The notes: generated from the letters alone by a model not told the origin. A stretch of DNA of 60,000 nucleotides from Cryptomeria japonica (GCF_030272615.1 NC_081406.1:164099521-164159520); one strand, 5' to 3'. Shown: positions 47,666 to 57,958, counted from the first letter of the stretch. A program made the numbers and translations.

Positions 47666-49866
47666 TTAATAGAACACCTACCAAAGCCTTAAAGGATAAA
47701 ACTCCTGAAGAAGCTTGGTCTGGTAGAAAGCCTAATTTGCAGAATTTAAGAATTTTTGGTTCCATAGCTTATGTTCACAAACCTAAGGAGAAAAGAAAAA
47801 AATTAGATGCTAAATCTTCTCCTTTTATTTTTGTTGGTTATGATGAAAATACTAAAGGTTATAGAGTTTACAATCCTATTACTAACAAGGTAAAAGTTGC
47901 AAGAGATGTTTGTATTGCAGAAAAGGGCATTCATGATTGTTCTAACGTGAAGGATGATGAACTTGGTCAAACCAAAGTTGTGCTTGTGGAGGACCAACCT
48001 CCTCTTAACCCTACTCCTAATGCATCTCTTTCTATTCCTTCTAGTGATAGTGATGATGATAATAATAACTCTACTCCTCATGACTCTTCTTCTAGTGATG
48101 AATCCATTACTTCTAAAAGAAGACCTAAATGGTTTAAATCTTTAATTCAAGATAGTGATGAATACTTAGCTAGAATGGATAAACTTCAAGCTAGGAGAGT
48201 TAATTATTGTAATTATGCTTTAATGACTACTATTATGAATTCTAATGATCCTAAAACATTTGATCAAGCTAAAAATCAACCACATTGGCAAAAAGCAATG
48301 AAGGAAGAATATGATACTTTAACTTCTAACCAAACTTGGGATTTAGTTCCCTTGCCTCATGGTAAAAATCTTGTTTCTTGCAAGTGGCTTTATAAAACTA
48401 AATTGAATGCTAATAATCAAGTTAGTAAATTTAAAGCTAGATTAGTTGCTAGAGGTTTTTCTCAAATTGAAGGCTTAGATTATACTGAAACTTTTGCTCC
48501 TGTTGCTAAAATGCCTACAATTAAACTTGTGCTTGCTTTAGCTTCTAGAATGAATTGGCCTATTCACCAAATGGATGTTAAAAGTGCTTTTCTTAATGGT
48601 GATTTACATGAGGAAATTTATATGTCTCAACCTCCTGGTTTTATTAAAGAAGGTAATGCACACTTAGTTTGTAAATTAAAGAAATCAATTTATGGATTAA
48701 AGCAATCTCCTAGGGAGTGGTATTCAAAGATTAATGAATTCTTTCTTTCTCAAGGCTTTATTAGAAGTAAAAATGATCCTAACTTGTATATTAAACATAG
48801 TGAAGATGATATTATAATTATTATCTTGTATGTAGATGATTTGATTCTTACTTCAAGTTCCAATACTTTGATTTCTGATATTAAGTTTCAACTTAATCAA
48901 AAATTTCAAATGACTGATTTAGGTCCTTTACATTATTTCTTAGGAATGCAAATTTGGCAAACCTCTAAAGGAATTTTCTCATCTCAAAGTAAATATGCTC
49001 AAGATCTCATAGATAAGTTTAAAATGAATGATACTCATCATGTTTCAATTCCTATTGAATTAGGCACTAAGTTAATGCTTGATATGCAAACTCCTCTTGT
49101 TGATCCTACCTTGTATAGACAATTAGTTGGAAGTTTGAACTATTTAACTCTTACTAGGCCAGATATTGCTTATAGTGTTGGTTTGGTTTCAAGATTCATG
49201 TCTAAACCTCAACAAACACACTTTAAAGTTGCTAAAAGAATTTTAAGATATATTAAAGGAACAATTAATGTAGGTTTGTTTTATGATGCAAATTCTGATT
49301 TTACTTTAAAAGGTTTTACTGATTCCGATCTAGGTGGAGATCCCAATGATGGGAAATCTACTTGTGGTTATTGCTTTTTTGTTGGTTCAGGAGCAATTTC
49401 TTGGAATAGTAAAAAGCAACAATCTACCTCTCTTGGATCCACTGAAGCTGAGTACAAAGGATGCACTAATGCTTCCAAAGAAGTCTTGTGGCTTAGAAGA
49501 CTACTTGAAGATTTGGGTCTACCTCAACATGAACCAACTCCATTGTATTGTGACAACCAAAGTGCCATTGCCTTGGCTAAAAATCCAGTTTTCCATGCAA
49601 GGACAAAACACATTGCTCTCCAACACCACTTTATTAGAGAACAAATTGAAGACAAGCAAGTTTCACTCCACATTGCTCTCCAACACCACTTTATTAGAGA
49701 ACAAATTGAAGACAAGCAAGTTTCACTCCTCTATTGCAAGGGGGAAGACCAAGTTGCAGATATTTTGACCAAGCCACTTTGTAAAGAAAAATTCCAATTT
49801 CATTGTAAAAATCTTGGATTACAACCCATTGAAGGGTTTGATGTAAGCTCCCCAAGTAAAGCTTAA
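47632..49866 (+). CDS. Copia integrase C-part, reverse transcriptase and RNase H
   Basis: Continues the previous frame after the one-base loss: AEAMACATYLINRTPTKAL, then the integrase C-terminal region (IFVGYDENTKGYRVY), RT from about residue 220 with [18 protein letters not shown] and the catalytic YVDD (about 400), and RNase H with TDSDLGGD and CDNQSAIALA. The usual DSDWAGD is DSDLGGD, but the aspartates remain. Residues about 660-699 repeat 20 amino acids (HIALQHHFIREQ...) in tandem. The C-terminus ILTKPLCKEKF is standard. Translated alone it has no Gag. A -1 slip at the junction would restore the full polyprotein. Confidence 0.94.
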   Translation: MAEAMACATYLINRTPTKALKDKTPEEAWSGRKPNLQNLRIFGSIAYVHKPKEKRKKLDAKSSPFIFVGYDENTKGYRVYNPITNKVKVARDVCIAEKGIHDCSNVKDDELGQTKVVLVEDQPPLNPTPNASLSIPSSDSDDDNNNSTPHDSSSSDESITSKRRPKWFKSLIQDSDEYLARMDKLQARRVNYCNYALMTTIMNSNDPKTFDQAKNQPHWQKAMKEEYDTLTSNQTWDLVPLPHGKNLVSCKWLYKTKLNANNQVSKFKARLVARGFSQIEGLDYTETFAPVAKMPTIKLVLALASRMNWPIHQMDVKSAFLNGDLHEEIYMSQPPGFIKEGNAHLVCKLKKSIYGLKQSPREWYSKINEFFLSQGFIRSKNDPNLYIKHSEDDIIIIILYVDDLILTSSSNTLISDIKFQLNQKFQMTDLGPLHYFLGMQIWQTSKGIFSSQSKYAQDLIDKFKMNDTHHVSIPIELGTKLMLDMQTPLVDPTLYRQLVGSLNYLTLTRPDIAYSVGLVSRFMSKPQQTHFKVAKRILRYIKGTINVGLFYDANSDFTLKGFTDSDLGGDPNDGKSTCGYCFFVGSGAISWNSKKQQSTSLGSTEAEYKGCTNASKEVLWLRRLLEDLGLPQHEPTPLYCDNQSAIALAKNPVFHARTKHIALQHHFIREQIEDKQVSLHIALQHHFIREQIEDKQVSLLYCKGEDQVADILTKPLCKEKFQFHCKNLGLQPIEGFDVSSPSKA
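49609..49728 (+). repeat. 60-bp in-frame tandem duplication in RNase H
   Basis: Units 49609-49668 and 49669-49728 appear identical. They add 20 residues (one extra HFIREQIEDKQVSL segment). Identity implies a very recent event, or a collapsed or extended assembly artefact. Confidence 0.95.
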
Positions 49867-49873
49867 GGGGGGG
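49865..49873 (+). promoter_or_regulatory. Polypurine tract of young Copia
   Basis: AAGGGGGGG directly before the TG of the 3' LTR, three bases after the pol stop context GCTTAAG. Confidence 0.93.
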
Positions 49874-50388
49874 TGTTAGAATATTTAATCTTTACTTAGC
49901 TTAGGTTTATTTTTATTTAGTTTAGGATATTCCTTTGGAATTCCTACATGTAATTTGTCCTCTAGTACATGTGTGAGGACAAGTCATTTCTTTTATTTTC
50001 CTTTATTAAGGAATATTAGATTTCCTCCATAAGAGGACGTGGACACATGGCACACACATTTTATGAATGGTGGCATTCATAGATTTGGGAGTTACTTTGT
50101 AACTCCTCTCCTCATCTCTATTTAAGAGATGTCTCCTCTCTCATTTCTTCTTAATGACAATATTGTAAAGAGCTTCTTGCTCTCTCTCTCTCTCTCATTT
50201 TTAGGCATTGCCTCATTCATAATATCACAAGGGGTTTTTCTTTGCTTTTCCCCTTTCAAAAGTTCTTGTGCCTCCTTCTTCACATTTGGGTGATGCTCCA
50301 TGTTTATTGCTTTTCTCTTGGTAACAATTACTTCATCATAAACTTTCTTGGATTAATTTTCCTTTCCTTGCTCTTTTATTTCCTTTCA
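49874..50388 (+). repeat. 3' LTR of young Copia
   Basis: Same as the 5' LTR except a CT run four bases shorter. I saw no substitution when reading the two side by side. Confidence 0.95.
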
Positions 50389-50905
50389 ATGTGTGTATGC
50401 ACAAACATAGAGTGAGCACACTTGGAGGGGTCCTTTGCATAATGTTGATACTTGAGACCTTTGACACTCTTCCTCTTGAGCACATTTAGAGGATAGCTTT
50501 GAACAACATGGATATGAGGGCATGGAGAAGGGTACCCACTAACTTGCTTAATAATTAGTCAACTTCTTGAATTGTCATCCCTTGCGTACATAGGAGATCC
50601 GGGCTTGCATAACTTTCCCAAGAACATTTACCATGGGATCTTGCACAATGATTTGCTAGAGCGCACATAAAGGACTAGACTACACAAGTTGATGGGCACA
50701 ATTGACAAGGTAGCTTGCACAAAAGACCCTGGGGGACTTGAGACCCTATGCAACACTTAGTCAAATTTTAGCTTGAGTGCACATGAAGGGTGGCCTAGCA
50801 CAAGTTTATACATGGAATGAGGGGGTTGAACCCAAACTTAAGAAGATTCATTAGCAATATACAACAATACCAAAGAAGATTCATTAGCAATTCTTGCACA
50901 AAATG

Positions 50906-51031
50906 ATCTTGCAACTCATGACCCTAAGGATTGTGCTTGCAATTCTTGATAGAACTACAAGCAAGCTTATCTTGCAACTCATGACCCTAAGGATCGTGCT
51001 TGCAATTCTTGATAGAACTACAAGCAAGCTT
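50906..51031. repeat. 63-bp tandem duplication
   Basis: Units 50906-50968 and 50969-51031 differ by one base (GGATTGTG/GGATCGTG). They lie in the 5' end of the unrecognised minus-strand element. A shorter repeat of 'aagaagattcattagcaat' lies just upstream (near 50839 and 50876). Confidence 0.88.
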
Positions 51032-51728
51032 ATCACTACTTACTCACATATCCATCCTAAAAACATCTTACACTCTAACAACCTCGACAACTTTGACACT
51101 TTTTGACAACTTTGACAAGGTTTTGCAATTTTGACACCTTTTGTCAATTTTTACAATATTTGCAAGACCTTACATCCTTTGACGATTCTCAACCCCGAAA
51201 TTCACTGCCAAGATCAAGGTATGGGTTTGGTGACCAGGTAACCCCCTAAGGGCAAAAAGTGCAACTAGAGCTCAAATCATTATTGGATTAAGTAAAACCC
51301 TAGAAAACAACTAGATCGGGAACCAAAAAGAGGGGGTCCCCATTTGCAATGGGGCGATGTGTGTAAAGGTCACAACAAGAATGATGAAGGAATTGAAGGC
51401 TAAGAAAGAAGCCATCCCTCAAGGAAAATAAGGAGGTATGGAGCATTTAATGCAAAAACGAAGGTCATATTAAAACAAATTGCTTGAAGAAATTATTTTG
51501 TGACATCTACCAAGCTCTTGAACATTCTATCAAGGAATTTCCATTCAATTTAAAAACAAGAAGCACACAAGTGCTCTTTACACAAGGTGAACAATCTACC
51601 CCACCTAATTCACTACAAACGCAATAGAATAACAATAACAAAAATGTATCACCTAGTGGGTACTGGAATAGAAGACGGCATAACAATAGATTTAACAAAA
51701 ATAATGGGGTGAGAAACAAAATCCAATA

Positions 51729-53820
51729 TGTTGGATTTATTACATCAATAGTTTAGTATATAGTTAGTTTAGATAATAAATAATTGTTAGATTTATATTA
51801 GTAAATAAAAATTAGTTCATAGTTAGATGGTTGGGGAGTTACATTCCCGTAAATAAGTTAAAGGTGCTAGTATTGGAAAATGAAAAGCTTTATAAAGCCA
51901 ATGCATTGAAATGTAATATCATCTCAAAGAATTCAATCAATTAATCTTTTATGTTTTTAATATTTCTTTGTAGCAAAATGGTTTGATCTGCAATGTAGTT
52001 TCATGCTGTATCATTTTTAATATGGTGTCGGAGCAATAAAGATGTTTGGCCAATAGGAGAGCAAATGCCTACAACTAAAAGAATTTTGTGAAGTTAGAAA
52101 AGTGAATGGCATTTTGAAAACTAGTAGAAAAGTGAATGGCATTGTGATAGCTTTGTCATTTCTTAAATTTAAAATTTTAAAATATTCTGGAAATCTGATG
52201 AAGAGGGGAACAAAACCCAAAAATGACTTGAAGATGCTTTGAGTAGTTAGCGAGTAGTTTGAAACAGAATGTGACGTGATATTTGTTGGGTGTTTGATTG
52301 CTGTGTTTGAATGCTAGGTGTCTAGAACTACAAGGCATCAATCATTCTTTGAAATTTTTAGATTCAACGCTATCAAAGGGCATTTAAAAATTCCATTCTT
52401 CACATGAGAATGTTGTAAAGCATCTACTCTGTAAAGATTATGTTTTATGCAAATTTAAATCTTATTTTGGTTTAAGGGAAATGGATTTTAAAGACATTGG
52501 AAACATGATAACTGTGAGGCATGTGGAGAAGTAGAAGCAAGGGTTTGATTTGGCATCCTAAATCTGTAGATTTCTGCCATTCAAATGCCAATTTCACAAG
52601 TCACAGTGTGAGGATGTTTGACGTGAGATATTAGTTTCATTTGTTTTCTGCATTTAACATTTGCTACCATTGGCGATTGATGGTTATTCCTACAATGTTG
52701 GTGATTTGAACTTTGTGCACACCATAGCTTGTTCAAGAATTCAAGGTATGTGCTAGGAAATTAACTTTTTTAAAGAAGACAAGAATGCAATATAAGCATC
52801 TATATTTTCAATTGTGAAGTGAATAGTTTAATGCACTTTGAATATTTGTATTTTGGGAGAAGATGTTTTTATTAGGAGAAATTGTTTTTGGGTGTAATAA
52901 GGTGCCTTAAGAATAATTTGAACAATAATAATATTGGTTGATTGGAGAAGTTGAAGGAGGCATCGGAGGCAAGAGGTTTTTTATCATCTCAAGTCCCTTC
53001 ATGGAGCAAGTGGGGCATGCTAGCTTTGTTTGGTTTGCAGATAACTGAGATTATCACAATCCGTAGTTTTGCATGTGTATTTGTGGATATTTGAGTTCAC
53101 CTTGACCACCAAATTGAAGAGTTTTAATGTGGATAATTGAGTTAGTCTTGATTCACAATTGATTGGTGTCTTTTCTTGTGGACAATGGAGTTTGTCTCGA
53201 TTCATATAAGTGTTGTACTTGTGCCTAATGGAATTTCTCGATTCACAAGCATTTTGTAGGTTTGACAATCAAGAGATCAATTGATGTGTTCAGTTTGGTA
53301 TTTCTTGGCTGAACGAGTAGGATTGATGGAGATTCTTCATCAAAGTCTTTAGAAGGGCTGTTGTGTTCAATCCTTACAATGTTCCACCCTTTGTTGTTTG
53401 AATTGATATAATAAGGGGGGATGTTGGATTTATTACATCAATAGTTTAGTATATAGGTTAGTTTAGATAATAAATAAATAAATGTTAGCTTTATGTTAGT
53501 AACTAAAATTAGTTCATAGTTAGAAAGTTGGTTGAGGAGTTAAATTCCCATAAATAAGTTAAAGAATCAATGAGCTATTCTGGATTTGATTGTGTGTATC
53601 TTTTTTACATCACTCATTTAGTAATGGATTGTGGAAAATTGATCAAATTAAGTTAAAGAAGTTAGTATGGGAAAATATAAGGCTTTATAAAGCCAATGTA
53701 TTGCAATGTAAGATCATCCCAAAGAGTTCAATAAGTTAATCTTTTATGTTTTTGATATTTCTTTGTAGCAAAATTTTTTGATCTGCAATACAGTTTCATG
53801 TCTTCCATTTTTAATATAGT
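51729..53820 (+). mobile_element. Small non-autonomous LTR element
   Basis: LTR copies begin TGTTGGATTTATTACATC at 51729 and 53423 and run to about 52020 and 53820. A primer site, TGGTGTCGGAGC, follows the first (52022), and a purine tract AAGGGGGGA precedes the second (53413-53422). The interior of about 1.4 kb has no coding frame. The second LTR has an extra block of about 90 bases around 53565-53655. End points and target duplication are unclear. It interrupts the tail of the Gypsy gag. Confidence 0.75.
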
Positions 53821-55090
53821 ACAATGCAAAAGGACAACCTAGTTTGAATTGATATGATAAGCTCATCTTCCCAACATGAAGTTGTCACCACAAAAACTCG
53901 AATTTCAAGTCAAAGTTTTAGCATTAGTAGAAAATCAGTTTAGTTTTAAAAGTAATTTTATTTTTGGAAACTACTCCTTTTTGCACGTATACTTTCTCTA
54001 GAATGGTGAGAGGAGCTAAAAAATTCAGCTTTCTATTTTTAATAACTAATATTTTTAGGAAGTATGTTTTTTCAAGGAATGGCAGTAAATGACAAGGTTG
54101 GAAGTTGGTCAAAAGCAAGTTCAAGATCCAAAACGATAAAATGGAATTCAAAAAGCAAAGCGACTGCACAAAGAGGATTTATCAAAGATAGAAGATTTTG
54201 TGAAAGAGTTTGAAAATGCTTCCAAAGAACAAATCCCTCAAAGTGAAAGAAATTGAAGAAGATTGACAAGCTTATATGAGGTGGACTTTTTTGTGACATA
54301 ACCATTCAAAAATTTCTCCAGTGGGTGTCTAGCATGTAAAATCTTACCAAGCATCAAAATTTGCTTAAGTTACTAAGTAGCAGGCACACCAAAGGAGGTT
54401 TCAAGATGGCACACCAATATCAAAAACCTAATAAGAAAAGTAGGAAAATGAGCTAAGTGGTACAGGTTTTCTCATGTTTTGTCATGTCATTTTTCCCACC
54501 AAACATGGCTAAGCACCCAAATTTACATATTTTTATTAAAACAGAGATTTTTCCTTGGAATGCCAGCATCAAATCCCTGCTAAATAAAATATAAAAAGCT
54601 GGGAGCCCAACAAAGAGGGAAATTTGCCTTGCCATGACCATGGGAAAGTTTCTCAAAGTTGGTGTAAATGTTGGAAATCCTTGCCAAATGGAAACAAGTG
54701 GTCAGAAAAACTCTTAGGAATAGAATTGAAGTGTCTAATTCAAGGAAGAAGATCAAATAAAGGATTCAAAGGACAAAATCATTGAATCTGAGCCCTTCTA
54801 TCATATGGGCACCCAACATGGAATGGAAAATGTAAAGGAAGTTCTAGAAATTCAATTTTATATTATTTTGAAGATAGAATTGCTTTAAAGCAATTAATTT
54901 ATTATTATTTGAAGAGAAGACATCTTTGACTGGTTATAGATGTGTCATTTATACATAATATGAAATGAGAGTTAGAGCTTATGATGCTGAATTTTCATTC
55001 AAATTGGAAGTTTGTGTTGTACTTGTGCAAGTTAAAAGCTAGCATTGATTTTCAAATTCTTGAAGTAGCTTTGATAGCTACATTTTGTCT
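53821..55090. other. Intron sequence, possibly decayed Gypsy interior
   Basis: No gene or clear element. By position it may continue the plus-strand Gypsy remnant. A 20-base word near 53845 ('tttgaattgatatgataag') matches the bases before the purine tract at 53395 with one change. Confidence 0.4.
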
Positions 55091-55724
55091 CTACCATCAT
55101 AAGTGTTTTTGATTAAGGTAAAAGCAGGTTTTGAAGGGACCCGAAACTCTTTACAAACAAATTTTGAATGGATCTGGAACCCTCAACCAGAAAGTTGTCA
55201 TAACAAAAGGAACATGAAAGCACCTGACAACCACAGACTAAAAGCCTTATACATGGGTTTTGAAAATAGGCTTCCACAAGATAAAACTAAAGCTGCAAAA
55301 AAATACAGCCATCAGCCAGCCTAAGACCAGCCCCCACAATAACAAGGGTAATATAGGCACCCCCAGCCATAGCTAGCTCAGGATTCTTCCAGCTCCCAAC
55401 CAAGCCCTTACCTAACCAAAACCAACAAATGGCCAAACTAGGCCCTTTAAAACTAATAGCATCCAGCCAGCCCATGGGTTCTACCATCATAAGTGCTATA
55501 GCTAAAACTAAAGCTGCAAAAAAATACAGCCATCAGCCAGCCTAAGACCAGCCCCCACAATAACAAGGGTAATATAGGCACCCCTAGCCACAGCTAGCTC
55601 AGGATTCTTCCAGCTCCCAACCAAGCCCTTACCTAACCAAAACCAACAAATGGCCAAACTAGGCCCTTTAAAACTAATAGCATCCAGCCAGCCCATGGGT
55701 TCTACCATCATAAGTGCTATGTTT
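55091..55724 (-). repeat. 221-bp tandem duplication within a retroposon-like insert
   Basis: Units 55283-55503 and 55504-55724 differ at about two bases. The word TCTACCATCATAAGTG occurs at 55091, 55481 and 55702. The first copy is followed by five T's, which on the minus strand would be a short A tail, so this may be a small minus-strand retroposed insert flanked by a 16-bp duplication, later duplicated. The identical 67-codon frames on the minus strand are products of the repeat. Confidence 0.7.
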
Positions 55725-57294
55725 TCTTATTCAATCAAAATCAATCGTTAATGTTTAATTGATGATCCATGTTCTAGTCATCAGTTACCATTGTTGTTCA
55801 ATGCATGTTACATTTTTAGTTGTTAAAATTGATAGATTCAATGAGATAGAAGATTTCCAAGTCTTGTGCTCTAACCTCTGAGGTCATAAACAAATAGGTA
55901 AAGTTCGATTTTTAAGTCTTATGCAAAACCTCGAGGGAAACATTGCATAGTGTACACAGTAGAAAATTTGTTTCTTGTTTTAGATATAGGACAGTTTAAC
56001 TTAGGGAGCTTCCCCTACAAATTTTAAGAAAGGTTGTCCTTATTTGTTTCATTTTTTGTTCTGACAAAACTGACAAATTAAATTACCAACAAGATGACAT
56101 GACAATTTTGATTTCTCTCAAGTCCTAAAATAAAGGTATACTTAAAATCAAAGATGAAAAACTCTTAATCGGCAATAAATCTTTTGGCCCAAATTTTTTT
56201 TTAAATCGGGACTTGGCAAAAAATCGGTAAATTTATCGAACATTTGAAAATATATAATTTCTTAAAATATATTTTAAAAAAACATACATATACACTAAAT
56301 TTATAGAACAATGTCTAGAAATACTACATCTGATAAAGCCCTCGCAAGAATGAACTATATAACCAAAAAAATGAAATCAAGTAATGCCTTGGGAGCACTA
56401 AAACTGTAAAACATATAATTGAATCTACAAATAGGGAAAGAGCAATAGTTGCAAAGAGGTTGAGGAGGAACTGAATGGAATACAATTTATTACTGGTTAC
56501 CAAACAATGTAATACTAAATATTAAATATATATTATTTTTAAGATTAATAACTTTCAATATTTTGAATTATCAACTTGTGATTTTCGTGGTTGAAAGTTT
56601 AAACTGTTTATACAGTATGTATTCAATTCTGTCATTTGAAGAACAAGAAATAATACTTAAGCTTTAACAACAGAGACCTGCAACATAATAGATTAAGACT
56701 GGAACAAGGTTGAATGTTGTTGATTATCGTTGGGCGTCAGTCATCGGGGGGGGAGGGAAGCCGCAATCGCTCGTTTTGACCAAGCCGAAATCACTATTTT
56801 TATTTTCGCGCGACCTTTTTATTACATTTTAGGGTTGCGGCCTCTTTTTTCTCATCGCTTTTTGAAACCGCGATATTCTACATTTTAGTCACGATTTTAT
56901 CACGATTTTTGGCAACTAAGAATGGGGATTTTTTAAGAAAAAATCATCTGTGATTTAAATAATGATTAAATCATCTGCTTGAATGACTCATGAAAAATTG
57001 CAATTTACGTGATTTTTTCACGATTTAAATCACAACATAATTTTCAGTGAAACTACTTCTAATCAAGCTTATATGTGATTATATACCCAACAGTAAATGT
57101 TTAACTGTTCAAATACACTAAATAAAATTTGTTCTAAAAAAATTGTTCATAAATCACAAATTGTTAAACAACAAGCTCTGAAACAAGTATCAAACAATGA
57201 TTTGATATTGTGTCATTTACGGATAATAGCTCAACTCAATATTCTTACCGGCAACATCACCAATCAGAAAATGATTAAATACTAATCAATATAC
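55725..57294. other. Intron sequence without clear features
   Basis: AT-rich, with runs such as 'gggggggag' at 56748 and several 'cacgatttt'/'aaatcgtg'-like words at 56880-57030 that could pair. The run ends at the donor of the exon at 57295. No gene recognised. Confidence 0.5.
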
Positions 57295-57369
57295 CTGACT
57301 CAGAGTCAAGGGACGATGCTCCCAATTGCTCATGCGTCTTGTTTTGTTTAAGTGACCCCCTAATGCAGT
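57295..57369 (-). CDS. Exonuclease gene, exon (LNKTRRMSNWEHRPL)
   Basis: 25 codons, TALGGHLNKTRRMSNWEHRP then LTLSQ. The region N-K-[TS]-R-R-x-S-x-W-E-x-R-P-L is the usual stretch before motif III in plant mut-7-like exonucleases. I chose acceptor GAAGCAG because the join LTK|TALGG gives the usual spacing; an upstream AG (ATTAG) is also in frame and would add 14 residues. The donor is GTATAT. Confidence 0.88.
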
Positions 57370-57681
57370 CTGCTTCAAATAGAGAGATCCCCAGTTATTG
57401 ATCTAATAACAATAATTCATATTGGAAATTTGACTTACTGATTTCAAAGCATGACATGAAAAGGATTATTACTAATATTATCATAACTTTTCAACTGACA
57501 TGATGGTGATAAGTCACAATTAGTACACAACTCATTAGGAAGTTACAGAGACAATATTCACTTGCTGTCAACTTTTGACTTTCATTTTATACCAGTGTTT
57601 TGGCCACTCAGAAAAAGATGTATTTCAAGGAAAATATCAAATTGGAATGCACATTGCAAAAAATTAAATTCGCCATCACAC

Positions 57682-57818
57682 CTTTGTAAGGCCAGAAAGG
57701 CCTCCCTTAGAGGATCCATGAAGCTTTTGAAGGTCTAAAATACCCTCACAAAAGTGGAAACACTCCAACTCTCTATATGACTGAAAAAGCTGATCCAGAT
57801 CATTGTGAAATGCATAAC
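57682..57818 (-). CDS. Exonuclease gene, exon with motif II (HNDLDQL)
   Basis: Encodes GYAFHNDLDQLFQSYREL, ECFHFCEGILDLQKLH and GGLSGLTK. The Asp of HND is the motif II metal-binding residue of DEDD exonucleases; ILDLQ and GGLSGLTK are the usual next landmarks. Acceptor TTCAAG, donor GTGTGA; it starts in phase 1 and ends in phase 0. The flanking introns are 312 and 140 bp. Confidence 0.93.
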
Positions 57819-57958
57819 CTTGAAAAATTCAACCAGTAAAAATTTAATCCGTAAACAAGACACAAATTACCTCTATGAAAAAATGTCCACTTTTCACACA
57901 AAAATGTGACTGTATTCTTCAACAGATGTAAAAGCTGCCATCTTTAGCAGCATCTTAC

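Larger units (their letters stand above)
43131..50388 (+). mobile_element. Young, nearly intact Ty1/Copia retrotransposon
   Basis: LTRs 43131-43649 (519 bp) and 49874-50388 (515 bp) differ, as far as I can see, only by two CT units in a microsatellite. The 5-bp duplication ATGTG is perfect (43126-43130, 50389-50393). It has a methionine-tRNA primer site, a purine tract and a gag-pol frame with no nonsense codon. Defects are one base missing in integrase and a 60-bp in-frame duplication near the RNase H end. It is the latest insertion in this nest. Confidence 0.96.
29900..50650 (-). pseudogene. Long unrecognised frame of the 28905-51377 element
   Basis: Coding blocks on the minus strand: about 50650-50394, 43130-41100 and 31245-29900. 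Both Copia insertions sit in the frame, and removing each with one target copy rejoins it: FVHTHISNLLCKPRVDL at the young Copia and PVPKWLRE*MKKKPIVEV at the old one. Readable segments include HYAKDPSKCAHSM, KDPRPHYSRLPKRLLKS, EAWMWYYIEEVTKG, YGSWYIQFQKFTY, FSSYAYRLPRYPTDK, HLEDHWADEIRKKMCSRLS and EKTTYDFGHWYCALVTKKEA. Originally it may have exceeded 1,000 codons. Stops and frameshifts have broken it. I do not recognise the family, and no catalytic motif is evident. Confidence 0.6.
28905..51377 (-). mobile_element. Unrecognised 5.4-kb retroelement-like unit, twice interrupted
   Basis: Flanked by the perfect 5-bp duplication AGAAT (28900-28904, 51378-51382) inside a Gypsy gag that joins in frame across it. 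On the minus strand it begins TGTTGTGACC and ends GCATTGTACA. Without the decayed Copia and the young Copia it is about 5.4 kb: 50394-51377, 41100-43130 and 28905-31245. Its first 45 bases are nearly those of the 3.35-kb LTR at 37584-40935, and parts of its 3' end (29610-29790) resemble 38320-38540 of that LTR. It carries a long decayed frame but no gag, protease, RT, RNase H or integrase that I recognise. It may be an LTR with an internal gene, or a large LTR derivative. Confidence 0.7.
24600..51728 (+). pseudogene. Gypsy gag, split by two insertions
   Basis: Coding blocks at about 24600-24815, 28280-28904 and 51378-51728. The second reads DDLVRHCK, TLRGIAIDWYTKLE, KKAFKEELKLLWDENE and HENVKAYNRRLKELL, a Retrotrans_gag pattern. 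At 28904/51378 the frame joins exactly (KDMMR|MMKELKAKKEA) once one AGAAT is removed. The third block has a zinc knuckle remnant (CKNEGHIKTNC) and a second one (CDIYQALEHSIKEFPFN) in which two of the Cys positions are now Tyr and Phe. Several stops are present. Gag would build the particle and bind RNA. No Gypsy pol is recognised downstream. Confidence 0.8.
21538..57294 (-). other. Giant intron (35.8 kb) of the exonuclease gene
   Basis: Donor GTATAT after CTGAGTCAG on the minus strand at 57294; acceptor TTTTGAACAG at 21538. The exons on either side join in frame and make a continuous exonuclease domain. It contains a pseudogene, a SINE candidate, a hairpin, a Gypsy remnant, an unrecognised 5.4-kb element, two Copias, a 3.35-kb LTR and a small LTR element. 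Conifer genes are known for very long, transposon-filled introns; that such an intron is still spliced is inference. Confidence 0.85.

Noticed and set aside
55287-55711. Two identical 67-codon membrane-like proteins
   Set aside because: Identical because they lie in a 221-bp tandem duplication; no start context or homologue recognised.
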